From the NCBI GenBank assembly GCA_036676295.1, contig JAKFDE010000061.1, positions 124,001-188,000 on the forward strand: a stretch of 64,000 nucleotides of DNA, written 5' to 3'. This document shows, one piece after another, positions 35,538-44,094 of this stretch (position 1 is the first letter of the stretch; each line of letters opens with the position of its first letter). This stretch comes from UBA4416 sp036676295 (GTDB taxonomy: Bacteria; Bacteroidota; Bacteroidia; B-17B0; Aurantibacillaceae). The translations under genes were made by a program, and so were the position numbers. Below the pieces are notes generated by a model, which was given only the letters and a program-made list of their open reading frames with translations, ran no database searches and had not been told where the DNA came from.

Positions 35538-35602
35538 GTCAGTTCGAGCGAAGTCGAGAACCTTTCTCGATATAGCTTTCGTTTCTCAGACTTACTCGAA
35601 AT
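35538..35602. repeat. Dispersed palindromic repeat between glmS and DUF58 genes
   Basis: The left half is gtcagttcgagcgaagtcga followed by gaa; the right half (tttctcagacttactcgaaa) looks like a decayed inverted partner. The left half matches the ispE insert at 25352-25374 with one mismatch. Confidence 0.7.
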
Positions 35603-35611
35603 GAAAATAGA

Positions 35612-36898
35612 TTAAATCATCCCTCTGGCTTTCAATTCAAGGTATTTATTCAATACGTTCACCGTTAAGTTTTGTGGCTTCGTATATACGCATTGTATGC
35701 CATTTTTCTGTAATTCTAAACTAATGAGTGTCTTTTCGTAATCGAATTTTTTGGCAATGGTTTGACTATAAATTTCAGAAGTGTTGGTTGCTTTTTTATT
35801 AAGCAATTCGTGCAGTTCTGTGTTCTCAAAAATGATCACTACAACTAAATGATATTTTGCTAGTTGCTTAATGTATTTCAATTGCCGTCTTAAACCACTG
35901 ATCGTTTCAAAATTGGTGTAAAGTAATAACAAGCTACGCTGAGTTAATTTTGCACGAACATAATTTAACAACACTTCGTAATTGGTTTCATGAAAGTTAG
36001 TCGTAGCATTATATAAAGCTTCCTGTATGCGGAAGAGTTGATTTCCTTTTCTCTCAGCTGTTACTGTATTTTGAATCACATTAGAAAAGGTAATCAATCC
36101 TGGTTTATCATCTTTGATATAACTGATGTGGCTTAGTACTAACGAAGCATTGATAGAATAATCTAATAAACTTAGTTCTTCAAAAGGCATTTTCATGATA
36201 CGTCCCATATCCACTACACAATACACTTGTTGTGCGCGCTCATCTCTGAAATGGTTGACCATTAATTGATTTTTGCGAGCCGTTGCTTTCCAGTTAATGG
36301 TTCGGATGTCGTTACCGATCACGTATTCTTTTATGTGATCAAACTCTGTACTGTGACCAATTTTGCGAAGCTTCTTAACGCCAATATCTATCAGGCGATC
36401 ACTAATGGCCATCAATTCGTATTGACGCAATTTTAAAAAAGAGGGATAACAAGGCATCATTAACTCATCTGTATTTACAAAGCGGCGTTTTGCAAAACCT
36501 AAGGAAGTACTGGCAATGGTAACAATGGCTCCAAACTGAAATTCACCGCGACTTACGGGGCGCAAACTGTATTTTATTTTTTGTGATTCGTTTGGCTGTA
36601 ATAGTTTTTTGATACTGAAATTTCTGAATTGAAATTGTGGTGGTATCTCATCAATGATCGTTGCGGTAACAGAAAAAGAGTAATTGTTCTTGATCTGAAT
36701 AAACAGATCATTGTCATCGCCATTAGATAATTTTTGAAAAGTAGTGCTGCGCTTTGTCACAATGCCATTTTTGTTGGCAAATAAGATCACCAGATCAGCG
36801 ATGGTTAAAAGAACGATCAGCCAAAAACAAATTAAACCAATGAGGTACAACCATGGAAAGGTAAAGGCACAGACAAATAAGGCAATCACTATTCCCAA
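35612..36898 (-). CDS. DUF58 domain protein (MoxR partner)
   Basis: A 428-residue membrane-anchored protein. It has two N-terminal hydrophobic helices, an immunoglobulin-like region at about 60-150, and a DUF58/vWA-like C-terminal half with the signature RTINWKATARKNQLMVNHF near residue 200. DUF58 proteins are encoded next to MoxR ATPases and are thought to be matured by them. The only usual start is TTG at 36898, which falls inside the first helix. The frame stays open for 31 more codons and encodes family-like sequence (KRLYIAL) up to a stop at 36992-36994 within a dispersed repeat. The true start may be a rare codon such as ATT or CTG upstream. Confidence 0.88.
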   Translation of the reverse strand: MGIVIALFVCAFTFPWLYLIGLICFWLIVLLTIADLVILFANKNGIVTKRSTTFQKLSNGDDNDLFIQIKNNYSFSVTATIIDEIPPQFQFRNFSIKKLLQPNESQKIKYSLRPVSRGEFQFGAIVTIASTSLGFAKRRFVNTDELMMPCYPSFLKLRQYELMAISDRLIDIGVKKLRKIGHSTEFDHIKEYVIGNDIRTINWKATARKNQLMVNHFRDERAQQVYCVVDMGRIMKMPFEELSLLDYSINASLVLSHISYIKDDKPGLITFSNVIQNTVTAERKGNQLFRIQEALYNATTNFHETNYEVLLNYVRAKLTQRSLLLLYTNFETISGLRRQLKYIKQLAKYHLVVVIIFENTELHELLNKKATNTSEIYSQTIAKKFDYEKTLISLELQKNGIQCVYTKPQNLTVNVLNKYLELKARGMI

Positions 36899-36974
36899 AG
36901 CGATATATAAGCGTTTGGTGAACAGAATGGAACTAAATATGTATTTCAGTTGTTTAATGGTTTTTGTTTTAATT

Positions 36975-37005
36975 GGGATGATGAAACAAGTTCAGCATGA
37001 CGATA
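36975..37005. repeat. Short dispersed repeat at the 5' end of the DUF58 gene
   Basis: The unit gatgaaacaagttcagcatg plus acg resembles a spacer repeat widely seen in Bacteroidota genomes. It contains the stop codon that ends the upstream open frame of the DUF58 gene, and it lies in the spacer after moxR. Confidence 0.5.
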
Positions 37006-37051
37006 CTTTTTTGTTTTAATTGTCACATTGTCGTATTGACTGATTATCTAA

Positions 37052-38023
37052 TTACCTAGGTATTTCAATTTTATCAATCAGTTGGTGTATTACTGCGTCG
37101 CAAGTAATGCCTTCCATTTCTTTTTCAGGAGTTAATACCACGCGATGTCTTAATACAGGAGTTGCTACATGTTTAATGTCGTCCGGGCTCACAAAATCTC
37201 TTCCATGAATACAAGCGCAAGCTTTTGCTGCATTTAAAATAGCAATAGATGCACGAGGTGAAGCGCCTAAATACAAGGAAGGATGTTGACGCGTGCTTGA
37301 TACAATTTGAGCAATGTATTTAAATAAATGCTCTTCTACTAAAATAGTAGCTACTGTATTGCGTAAGGTTTTGATTTCTTCTTTATCTAAAACAGCTTTT
37401 ATTTTAGAAAGATCCATCACATTGGCATTGCTGTGACTGTTTTGTAAAATGCTGGTTTCCTCTTCTAAATTTGGGTAATTAACCAAGAGTTTAAAAATGA
37501 AACGGTCTAACTGTGCTTCGGGTAAACGGTACGTTCCTTCGTGCTCAATAGGATTTTGCGTTGCCAACACCATAAACGGAGCATCTAACAGATAGGTTTT
37601 TCCATCTACAGTAATTTGACGCTCTTCCATAGCTTCAAACAAAGCGGCTTGTGTTTTGGCGGGAGCACGGTTGATCTCATCTGCTAAAGCAATGTTTGTA
37701 AACAAAGGTCCTCGCTTAAATTCAAACTCATTGGTTTTAGAATTATAAATGGAAGTACCAGTAAGATCACTTGGCATTAAGTCGGGTGTAAACTGAATAC
37801 GTTTGAAATCAGCATGGATACTTTTAGCTAATAATTTAGCGGTGAGTGTTTTTGCAACACCTGGTACACCTTCTATTAACACATGCCCATCAGCCAAGAG
37901 GGCAATAATCAAATACTCCACCAATTGATTTTGACCAACTAAATAGGTAGCCAATTCACTTTTTATGTTTTCTACTTTACGAGTCAATTCAGTTAAATTG
38001 ATTCTTGATTCAAATTGTTCCAT
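37052..38023 (-). CDS. MoxR-family AAA+ ATPase
   Basis: The 323-residue ATPase is of the MoxR type, a chaperone-like AAA+ class that helps mature partner proteins with vWA domains. The Walker A motif is EGVPGVAKTLTAK near residue 53, Walker B is IALADEINRAPAKTQAAL near 110, and sensor 1 is LATQNPIEHEGTYRLPEAQ near 155, all intact. It sits between the DUF4350 and DUF58 genes, the usual arrangement. The process served by this gene group in Bacteroidota is not established. Confidence 0.95.
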   Translation of the reverse strand: MEQFESRINLTELTRKVENIKSELATYLVGQNQLVEYLIIALLADGHVLIEGVPGVAKTLTAKLLAKSIHADFKRIQFTPDLMPSDLTGTSIYNSKTNEFEFKRGPLFTNIALADEINRAPAKTQAALFEAMEERQITVDGKTYLLDAPFMVLATQNPIEHEGTYRLPEAQLDRFIFKLLVNYPNLEEETSILQNSHSNANVMDLSKIKAVLDKEEIKTLRNTVATILVEEHLFKYIAQIVSSTRQHPSLYLGASPRASIAILNAAKACACIHGRDFVSPDDIKHVATPVLRHRVVLTPEKEMEGITCDAVIHQLIDKIEIPR

Positions 38024-38066
38024 GTCTTTTATTGTTTTTAATTGTTGGTCTACCCATTTTCTGGCT

Positions 38067-38088
38067 CAAACAAGCCTTTGCTTGTTTG
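38067..38088. repeat. Short inverted repeat between DUF4350 and moxR genes
   Basis: Perfect 8-bp arms (caaacaag / cttgtttg) flank a 6-base loop in the 74-bp spacer. No T run follows on the minus strand, so it is a hairpin of unknown role rather than a clear terminator. Confidence 0.45.
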
Positions 38089-38097
38089 CCCTCCATA

Positions 38098-39303
38098 TTA
38101 ACGTATACTTTTTTGTTTAAAATTATTAATTCGGTCGTTTAATTCCAGCAAGTCATATTGTGTTAGGCTTGGAGCTTGTTTAATGTTTTCGCAATATAAA
38201 AACAACTGTTTTATTTCGTCAAAAGCAATGCCGCTTAGTTTATGAATAGTGGTATAAAACTCTGCACCTTGTTGTGTGGTATTAACGTTGTATTTTCTAC
38301 GCACATCAAAATAAAAATAGTGTATACTTTCTTCAGCAATATGTTTGTGATTTTTAGAATTAAAATACACATGGCTGATAACATCTACAAACTCAAGTGT
38401 TGAATTTTGTAAAGGCCTAATGATCGGAATAGCTCGCTGTTTGCGCTTCATTTCAAATACCATAAAAAACAACAAGCCTAATATCAAAATGCAGTAGGCC
38501 ATATAAAGAGAATTATGATCGAAAATAAATTGAAACAAGCCTTTTTCCTGGACATTAAACGTTTTGTAATGTTCATCCCATATAAAGAAATTGTTTTTAA
38601 CCTTACTTAATAAAGTATAGGTATAAAAACGATTGGTGTGATTGACAATAAATAAATTACCAAATACATCCGGTGTGGAGCTGAGCAACAATTTACCTTT
38701 ACCAATAGTGGCTTCGATCAATACCGGCTTTTCTTTTTTATTAATAGCACATACACTAAAAAGTGTTGTATCTATTTTAGTAAAATAACTTTCACCGGCA
38801 ATTGTAGGATAGGTATAAGTAGCCAACATATTATTTTTTGGCTGAACATATTTAATCGAGAAAGCAGACTTCTTTAATAGAGAATCTAAATTATCAGATG
38901 TAAAAGCAAAATTACTTTCAGTCTTTAATTGCAAAGTATCTTTTAACTCTTTACAAAAATCATTAGCTGAGAGCAGTACGGTATTTCCTTTCTGTAAAAA
39001 GGCAAATAAGCTTTTGACATCTAGTTTAGATAAATTAATAGTTTCGTTGACCATGACCAGAGTTTGTTGTGTTCCCTGATTTTGCTCATTGAGGTTGTAT
39101 AGTGTTTGTTTATTGACTTCTACACTCTTTGCATAATTAGACTGTAATAAATTAAAGATGGCATAACAACCAAAAGGAATTTTATCAGCTTTAAAATAAG
39201 TGCGTTTCCAGTTAATAGGTTTGGGTTGCATGTATTGCAAAAACACTACCCCTATAAAAATAGTGACCAGAATAACATAATATTTTCTGTTGCCTTTAAA
39301 CAC
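38098..39303 (-). CDS. DUF4350 domain membrane protein
   Basis: A 401-residue protein with an N-terminal transmembrane helix (about residues 8-24) and an extracytoplasmic DUF4350 domain at about 30-250. The domain has a GATase-like layout (LVMVNETINLSKLDV, FLQKGNTVLLSAN). A second helix lies near 265-285, with a cytoplasmic C-terminal region. DUF4350 proteins occur regularly in MoxR/DUF58/DUF4129 loci. Its start overlaps the end of the DUF4129 gene by 8 bp. The biochemical role is unknown. Confidence 0.82.
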   Translation of the reverse strand: MFKGNRKYYVILVTIFIGVVFLQYMQPKPINWKRTYFKADKIPFGCYAIFNLLQSNYAKSVEVNKQTLYNLNEQNQGTQQTLVMVNETINLSKLDVKSLFAFLQKGNTVLLSANDFCKELKDTLQLKTESNFAFTSDNLDSLLKKSAFSIKYVQPKNNMLATYTYPTIAGESYFTKIDTTLFSVCAINKKEKPVLIEATIGKGKLLLSSTPDVFGNLFIVNHTNRFYTYTLLSKVKNNFFIWDEHYKTFNVQEKGLFQFIFDHNSLYMAYCILILGLLFFMVFEMKRKQRAIPIIRPLQNSTLEFVDVISHVYFNSKNHKHIAEESIHYFYFDVRRKYNVNTTQQGAEFYTTIHKLSGIAFDEIKQLFLYCENIKQAPSLTQYDLLELNDRINNFKQKSIR

Positions 39304-40027
39304 GGATCTGTTTTTCGAATTGATGAAACGCTTGTTCTAATTCCTTATATTTTGTGGCATTAATGCTGTATTTTCCGTACCATACATAATCATAAATTTT
39401 ACTGACATCAATAAAGCCTGTTTTGTGTTTTGATTTGGAAAGTTCGTTGGTATAATCAATATTGGTTTTGTATGGCTGCCATTGTATATGATTAGTTTCA
39501 TTTAACACGTAGAGTTGTTTTAAATATAACCAACGGATCGCTAAGCGATGGTCGCTACTTGCTAAAGCATTCTTTACACGTTCATCAAAATTTATTTCTG
39601 AAAAGTCTTCTTCTACATCCGAAAAATTGAATGCATTTTCTTTGGTATTTCCGCGTAGAAACGAAGAAAATTCACTTCTGGAAAATAGCCAGATCGCCAA
39701 AACCAAGCCGGCTATCACAAATGTCCAGACAAGAATTCTCTGTAACAACACTTTATCTTCGTAATCTGCTTTCCCAAAAATTAGTTCCAGTAACCAGTCC
39801 CAAAACCGATCCCATAAACTAATGTCTTCAGTTTCTTTTTGTTTGGCAAATCCCAGATCAACTTCACTAAACACGTTTTCTTCTTGTGCTTTAGAAGGCA
39901 CAACAATTTTTATTCTACTGGTATCATACATAACAACATGAGCTGTACCGGCTACAGCAAATGATCTTAAATTTGAAAACAGAATTAAGAAAAGAAAAAT
40001 ATATGTTAGCCTAAAGTGTTTGTACAT
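39296..40027 (-). CDS. DUF4129 domain membrane protein
   Basis: A 243-residue protein with a signal-like N-terminal helix, a transmembrane helix near residues 85-105 and the DUF4129 domain in the C-terminal 110 residues. The domain is recognised by HRLAIRWLYLKQL and the late YDYVWYGKY motif. In other bacteria this domain is fused to transglutaminase-like proteins or placed beside MoxR/DUF58 genes. Two bases separate it from the upstream membrane-protein gene, and it overlaps the DUF4350 gene by 8 bp, which shows tight operon structure. Confidence 0.85.
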   Translation of the reverse strand: MYKHFRLTYIFLFLILFSNLRSFAVAGTAHVVMYDTSRIKIVVPSKAQEENVFSEVDLGFAKQKETEDISLWDRFWDWLLELIFGKADYEDKVLLQRILVWTFVIAGLVLAIWLFSRSEFSSFLRGNTKENAFNFSDVEEDFSEINFDERVKNALASSDHRLAIRWLYLKQLYVLNETNHIQWQPYKTNIDYTNELSKSKHKTGFIDVSKIYDYVWYGKYSINATKYKELEQAFHQFEKQIRV

Positions 40028-40029
40028 AC

Positions 40030-40971
40030 TTATTTTATCTCATCAATACGAGATAATAAACCCTGACCTTCGTGTTTTTCTTCGTGACTCATAAAATTAA
40101 ATGCACAGATCAAATGCGAAATAGAATAGGTACAAGTTGATAGGAACATCCCCAATGTATAAAATACAATTAACCAAATGGAGCTGGTAGCTTGAGCATC
40201 TACGCCTTCAGAAACTTCTCTTAGTCTTGAAAAGGTACTCATGATCACCATCACAGTTGCCGGCAAATTAAAAATGGTTTGTAAAATTCCTAGACCAATA
40301 AAAGCCACTACCATAATTAACCAGGTCCACCAAAAATTACCACTTAAATAACGTTTTACTTTTCCAAGTGCTGTAAAAATAAAAACGTCATCGCGCACTA
40401 CTACAAAAAAACCTGCCGGAACCACATAGAATAGTACAGGACCTAAAATAGCCATGCCTGCAAATATGGTTAAGCCTATAACAATAGCACCACCTACGCC
40501 CATCGCCCCGCCTATACCAATACAAATTAAGGCTACCACAAAAAACACAACAATGGCTACAATTGTAAATGTTACCACAGATGCAATTAGACGGCCAATG
40601 TTATTCCACACACGTTTACCTACTTCAGAAACAGTAATTTGTTCCCCAAAAGGTTTTTCATAATATAAGCCCATGTAGTTATACACGACCGCACACAATA
40701 AAATGTTGGCAAGCATGCTCAGAAAAAAAGTTGTACCCAGATTTAAAAAATAATCGCCGCTGAACGGGCTTACATTACCTTGCGTACTACTTAAAATAGA
40801 CGATTGCATATAGGCATAAGTAATGGAGGTTAATAAAATGATTGGCCCTACAATTAAAATAATGGAACCAAAAAATGGTTTAAAATTTTGTTTTAAAAAT
40901 TTTAAAGAATCTCCTAATGTTGAACTAAAATCACGTTCTTTTCTAAATTCGATTTTTTGCTGTGGTGCCAT
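40030..40971 (-). CDS. Conserved multi-spanning membrane protein of the MoxR locus
   Basis: A 313-residue inner-membrane protein with about six hydrophobic helices, several rich in Gly, Ile and Val (for example GGAMGVGGAIVIGL), and charged cytoplasmic ends. It resembles the membrane-domain proteins found in the same position of many Bacteroidota MoxR loci, but I cannot give a family name with confidence. Its start lies inside the last 29 bases of the SpoIIM-like gene, so translation is coupled. The function is unknown. Confidence 0.78.
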   Translation of the reverse strand: MAPQQKIEFRKERDFSSTLGDSLKFLKQNFKPFFGSIILIVGPIILLTSITYAYMQSSILSSTQGNVSPFSGDYFLNLGTTFFLSMLANILLCAVVYNYMGLYYEKPFGEQITVSEVGKRVWNNIGRLIASVVTFTIVAIVVFFVVALICIGIGGAMGVGGAIVIGLTIFAGMAILGPVLFYVVPAGFFVVVRDDVFIFTALGKVKRYLSGNFWWTWLIMVVAFIGLGILQTIFNLPATVMVIMSTFSRLREVSEGVDAQATSSIWLIVFYTLGMFLSTCTYSISHLICAFNFMSHEEKHEGQGLLSRIDEIK

Positions 40972-41923
40972 AGTTGTTTAATTTAAGTGGAAGTAAAATA
41001 AAATACCAAACGAGGAAAGCTAGTGACGTTAAAATAATGGTCAAACTTAGCCATAGATCCATTTCGGTATAACGGGTGATAAAACTTTCTAAAAATCCTG
41101 CACACATAAAAATGGGAATCAGGCCAACTACTATTTTGATACCGTCTTTAGCGCCGCGTTTAAATGATTCTAAACGGCTAAAGGTGCCCGGAAACATAAA
41201 ACTATTACCTAATACAAAACCTGCGCAGCCTGCAATCACAATGGCTGACATTTCTAAGGTGCCATGTATCCAAACTACTTTTAAGGCTTTATCTAATACA
41301 TTGTATTGGTAAAACATGGTAAGAAAAGAACCCAGCATAATGCAATTGTATAATAAATAAAATCCTGCCCCTACAGAAAATAACATGCCCATGGCAAACA
41401 TCATAAAGGATACACGAATATTGTTAGTAGTAATGTATATATACATGAACCATTCCGGCATTTCACCATACACACCAATCGGATTTCCTTTTTTAATGCG
41501 TTCAATGGTTTGATCCACGTAATCATCGCCAACGATCAGGCGGATAAAAGAATCATCATACAATTGAGAAATAACACCCAGCAAAGTGCCTAAAAGGCCA
41601 ATCACAAAAGACAATAATAAGAGGTTGTGGTATTTGCCAAAGAGCGAAGGCAATTCGGTTTTCCAGAATAAGAATAAACGTTTGTTACTTTCTTTTTTAT
41701 TTTTATAAACCAACTGATGAACTCGAGCCGTTAAACTATTTAAATAGTTGGATGTTTTGCTGCCGGGAAAATTACTTTTTGCATACGAGTAATCATCTGT
41801 TAATTCAATAAACATATTGGCTACCTTGGCAGGATGTTCAGCTTCTTTTTGATCCAAAGAGGATTCATAGTGTTCCCACTTACTTGAATTTTGTTTTAAG
41901 AAGGTGATTTCTTTCAAGGCCAA
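40943..41923 (-). CDS. SpoIIM/DUF95-family membrane protein
   Basis: The 326-residue protein has a cytoplasmic N-terminal helical part (residues 1-105) and five hydrophobic helices. The DUF95/SpoIIM motifs include GMLFSVGAGFYLLYNCIMLG near residue 185 and HGTLEMSAIVIAGCAGFVLG near 220, with the conserved HGxxE. SpoIIM is needed for engulfment in Bacillus sporulation; here it is the first gene of a MoxR/DUF58 operon, where homologues are standard members. The RDD gene is divergent across 121 bp. Confidence 0.88.
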   Translation of the reverse strand: MALKEITFLKQNSSKWEHYESSLDQKEAEHPAKVANMFIELTDDYSYAKSNFPGSKTSNYLNSLTARVHQLVYKNKKESNKRLFLFWKTELPSLFGKYHNLLLLSFVIGLLGTLLGVISQLYDDSFIRLIVGDDYVDQTIERIKKGNPIGVYGEMPEWFMYIYITTNNIRVSFMMFAMGMLFSVGAGFYLLYNCIMLGSFLTMFYQYNVLDKALKVVWIHGTLEMSAIVIAGCAGFVLGNSFMFPGTFSRLESFKRGAKDGIKIVVGLIPIFMCAGFLESFITRYTEMDLWLSLTIILTSLAFLVWYFILLPLKLNNYGTTAKNRI

Positions 41924-42044
41924 TTATATTACTCACTAAATTTATCAAAATTGTTTCAAAGAGGCGCATAATTTTTTACCTTTATAGTTCATTATTTAAT
42001 AAAAAAATAAAGTCCCTTATTTTTAGAATATTAGGGTAAAGTAC

Positions 42045-42785
42045 ATGGAAACAATTAGTATAACTACCAGCCAAAATGTTGATCTGGATTATGAAGCGGC
42101 AGGAGTTGGTTATCGATTATTGGCGGCTATATTGGATATTATTTTCATCATGGTTTATGGGGCAATTATTTTCCTGTGTTTTGGCCTCACTGCTTCCAAT
42201 TCGAGCAATTTTATACAAGACCACCATTATTTGGTTATTGGTTTAATGATATTATTGAGTCTACCGGTGATACTATACCATTTTTTAAGCGAAACCTTTT
42301 TGAACGGACAAAGTTTAGGTAAAAAAATAGTTGGCATTAAAGTGGTTAAATTAGATGGAACTCAACCAAATATCAGTTCTTATATGCTAAGGTCATTATT
42401 ACGCATCATCGATATTCAATTGTTAAATGGCTTAGTAGCTATTATTTGTATTCCGGTTTCCGAAAAAAGCCAGCGTTTGGGAGATATGGCGGCCGGAACT
42501 ACAGTCATCAAATTGGGTTCTAAAGTTTCTTTAAGAGATACGATCTTATACAAGCAAGTGTCCAATTACAAAATTGTGTTTGATCAGGTAGCTTTATTGT
42601 CGGATAAAGATGTTGGGATCATTAAAGAAATTTTGGATCATGGCATTGCCAATGGCAAAACAGATAACTTTAAAGTGTTGGCACAAAAAGTAAAAACCAA
42701 AATGGGAGTTTCAACTCCAATGAATGACGAGACTTTTCTGAAAACGGTGCTTCTGGATTATAGCCATTATCAGTTTGAGAGGTAG
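42045..42785 (+). CDS. RDD-family membrane protein
   Basis: The 246-residue protein has an N-terminal RDD domain: three hydrophobic helices in residues 20-135, with the RLLAAILDIIF motif and the QSLGKKIVGIKVVKLDG loop near 90-106. An approximately 90-residue cytoplasmic helical tail follows. RDD proteins are poorly understood; some have been linked to ion exchange. The gene is divergent from the SpoIIM/MoxR operon, and this neighbourhood is conserved. It converges with the next gene with a single base between stop codons. Confidence 0.87.
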   Translation: METISITTSQNVDLDYEAAGVGYRLLAAILDIIFIMVYGAIIFLCFGLTASNSSNFIQDHHYLVIGLMILLSLPVILYHFLSETFLNGQSLGKKIVGIKVVKLDGTQPNISSYMLRSLLRIIDIQLLNGLVAIICIPVSEKSQRLGDMAAGTTVIKLGSKVSLRDTILYKQVSNYKIVFDQVALLSDKDVGIIKEILDHGIANGKTDNFKVLAQKVKTKMGVSTPMNDETFLKTVLLDYSHYQFER

Positions 42786-42786
42786 A

Positions 42787-43293
42787 CTAGTTTGCTACCT
42801 TAAAGTAAGCCCTCATTTCATTCCAATCCTGTCCAAAAATTAATTCGTCTGAAGTCATTTTGTAAATGGTGTAATCGTCAACAAAGTACCTCGAAGGTGA
42901 ATTTACACCGGGCTCAATATCAAATTTGAATTTAGTTTTTTTAAATTTTATTTCATAATAACCTTTGTTGAATGGTTTATTTAAAACCTTTAAATTCCCA
43001 CGAATACCTGTTTCTAAACAGAGGTTATTATTAGATCTTTCAAATTCTATGATCATTCCCGCATAAGTATAGGATTGTTCTGGAACTAATGCCCAGCCAT
43101 TATCGGGGGTTTTAAAATAAATCACACTATAGGTAAAGTCTTTTCCGTTTTTGTCTGTTATTTTATATAGTTGCCATTTCTTTGCAACTCTTCCACAGGG
43201 AGTTTTATAATACCTTTTGTCATCTTGTTCGTATTTCTTACAGCCGTTCCAATTCAAAACAACTACAATTGATAATAACAGTAAATATTTCAT
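42787..43293 (-). CDS. Hypothetical lipoprotein, lipocalin-like size
   Basis: A 168-residue predicted lipoprotein. The signal peptide ends at a lipobox-like NWNGC (Cys18), followed by acidic KKYEQDD. The mature part is a run of alternating beta-strand-like segments (KWQLYKITDKNG, YYEIKFKKTKFKF), compatible with a small beta-barrel such as a lipocalin-like domain. I do not recognise the family. It is monocistronic, convergent with the RDD gene, and preceded by a dispersed repeat. Confidence 0.6.
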   Translation of the reverse strand: MKYLLLLSIVVVLNWNGCKKYEQDDKRYYKTPCGRVAKKWQLYKITDKNGKDFTYSVIYFKTPDNGWALVPEQSYTYAGMIIEFERSNNNLCLETGIRGNLKVLNKPFNKGYYEIKFKKTKFKFDIEPGVNSPSRYFVDDYTIYKMTSDELIFGQDWNEMRAYFKVAN

Positions 43294-43339
43294 GGATTTT
43301 AAAAATAATAGATATTATAAAATATTCAGAAACACGCTT

Positions 43340-43402
43340 TATCCCTATTGGTAGCAGAATATGTCAGAAAGAGGGCATCGTCCCATGGGGACGAAATATT
43401 AA
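43340..43402. repeat. Dispersed repeat with a hairpin core
   Basis: The spacer contains tatccctattggtagcagaa and, further on, tcgtccc / gggacga arms at 43379-43385 and 43389-43395 followed by aaatatta. The layout (GTCCC palindrome plus a TTGGTAG half) resembles short spacer elements common in Bacteroidota. Confidence 0.5.
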
Positions 43403-43422
43403 ATCAAAAAGTAAACAGATAA

Positions 43423-44007
43423 TTATTTTTTCTTCTTAGCAGAATAAGCACCATAAACCGCCTCTAATTCCTGATACCAATCTTCGCCATATTTTCTAAT
43501 TAAAGGTTCTTTTAAGAATTTAAATACAGGCACATTTAATTGTTGGCCGCACTCACAAGCTGGTTTGCAAATATGCCAGGTATGGTAATTTACAGCATCG
43601 TATTCTTTGTAATCGGTAATTCTAATAGGGTATAAATGACAAGAGATCGGTTTTTTCCAATCAATTTTTCCTTCTAAATAAGCTTGTTCTATCGAACATT
43701 TGGCAATGTTTTTATCATCATAGATCACAAAAGCACATTCAGCGCCGTCACTTACCAAAGTGGTTGTATAATCGCCATCACTATCCAATACATAAGTTCC
43801 TTGTTTTTCAACGGCTGCAATTCCCTTTTGGGTCATGTAAGGTTTTACAGTAGGATAGATCTTGTCTAAAATTTTTAATTCCTTTTTGTCTAATGGCGCA
43901 CCCGCATCTCCGGCCACACAACACTCACCTTTGCAGGCATTTAAGTCACAAACAAATTTTTTGTCAAAAATGTCTTCAGATATTAAGGTGTGGTTTATGG
44001 CAATCAT
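43423..44007 (-). CDS. DUF3109-family cysteine-rich protein
   Basis: A 194-residue soluble protein of the DUF3109 family, related to YkgJ-type putative metal or Fe-S proteins. The N-terminal FVCDLNACKGECCVAGD cluster (CxxxxCxxxCC) is followed by further cysteines in AECAFV, AKCSIE, ISCHLYPIR and CKPACECGQQ. The frame is open to 44103, but the extension does not resemble the family, so I choose the ATG at 44007 with its MIAINHTLISEDIF start. It is divergent from darA across 87 bp. The metal and function are not established. Confidence 0.88.
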   Translation of the reverse strand: MIAINHTLISEDIFDKKFVCDLNACKGECCVAGDAGAPLDKKELKILDKIYPTVKPYMTQKGIAAVEKQGTYVLDSDGDYTTTLVSDGAECAFVIYDDKNIAKCSIEQAYLEGKIDWKKPISCHLYPIRITDYKEYDAVNYHTWHICKPACECGQQLNVPVFKFLKEPLIRKYGEDWYQELEAVYGAYSAKKKK

Positions 44008-44094
44008 GGCGCAAAGGTACAACAAATAATTTTTAGCCTCCCGAAAGATTCGATTAAATTGAAAGGAGTATATTTGAACCTCTATATTTAAGAT

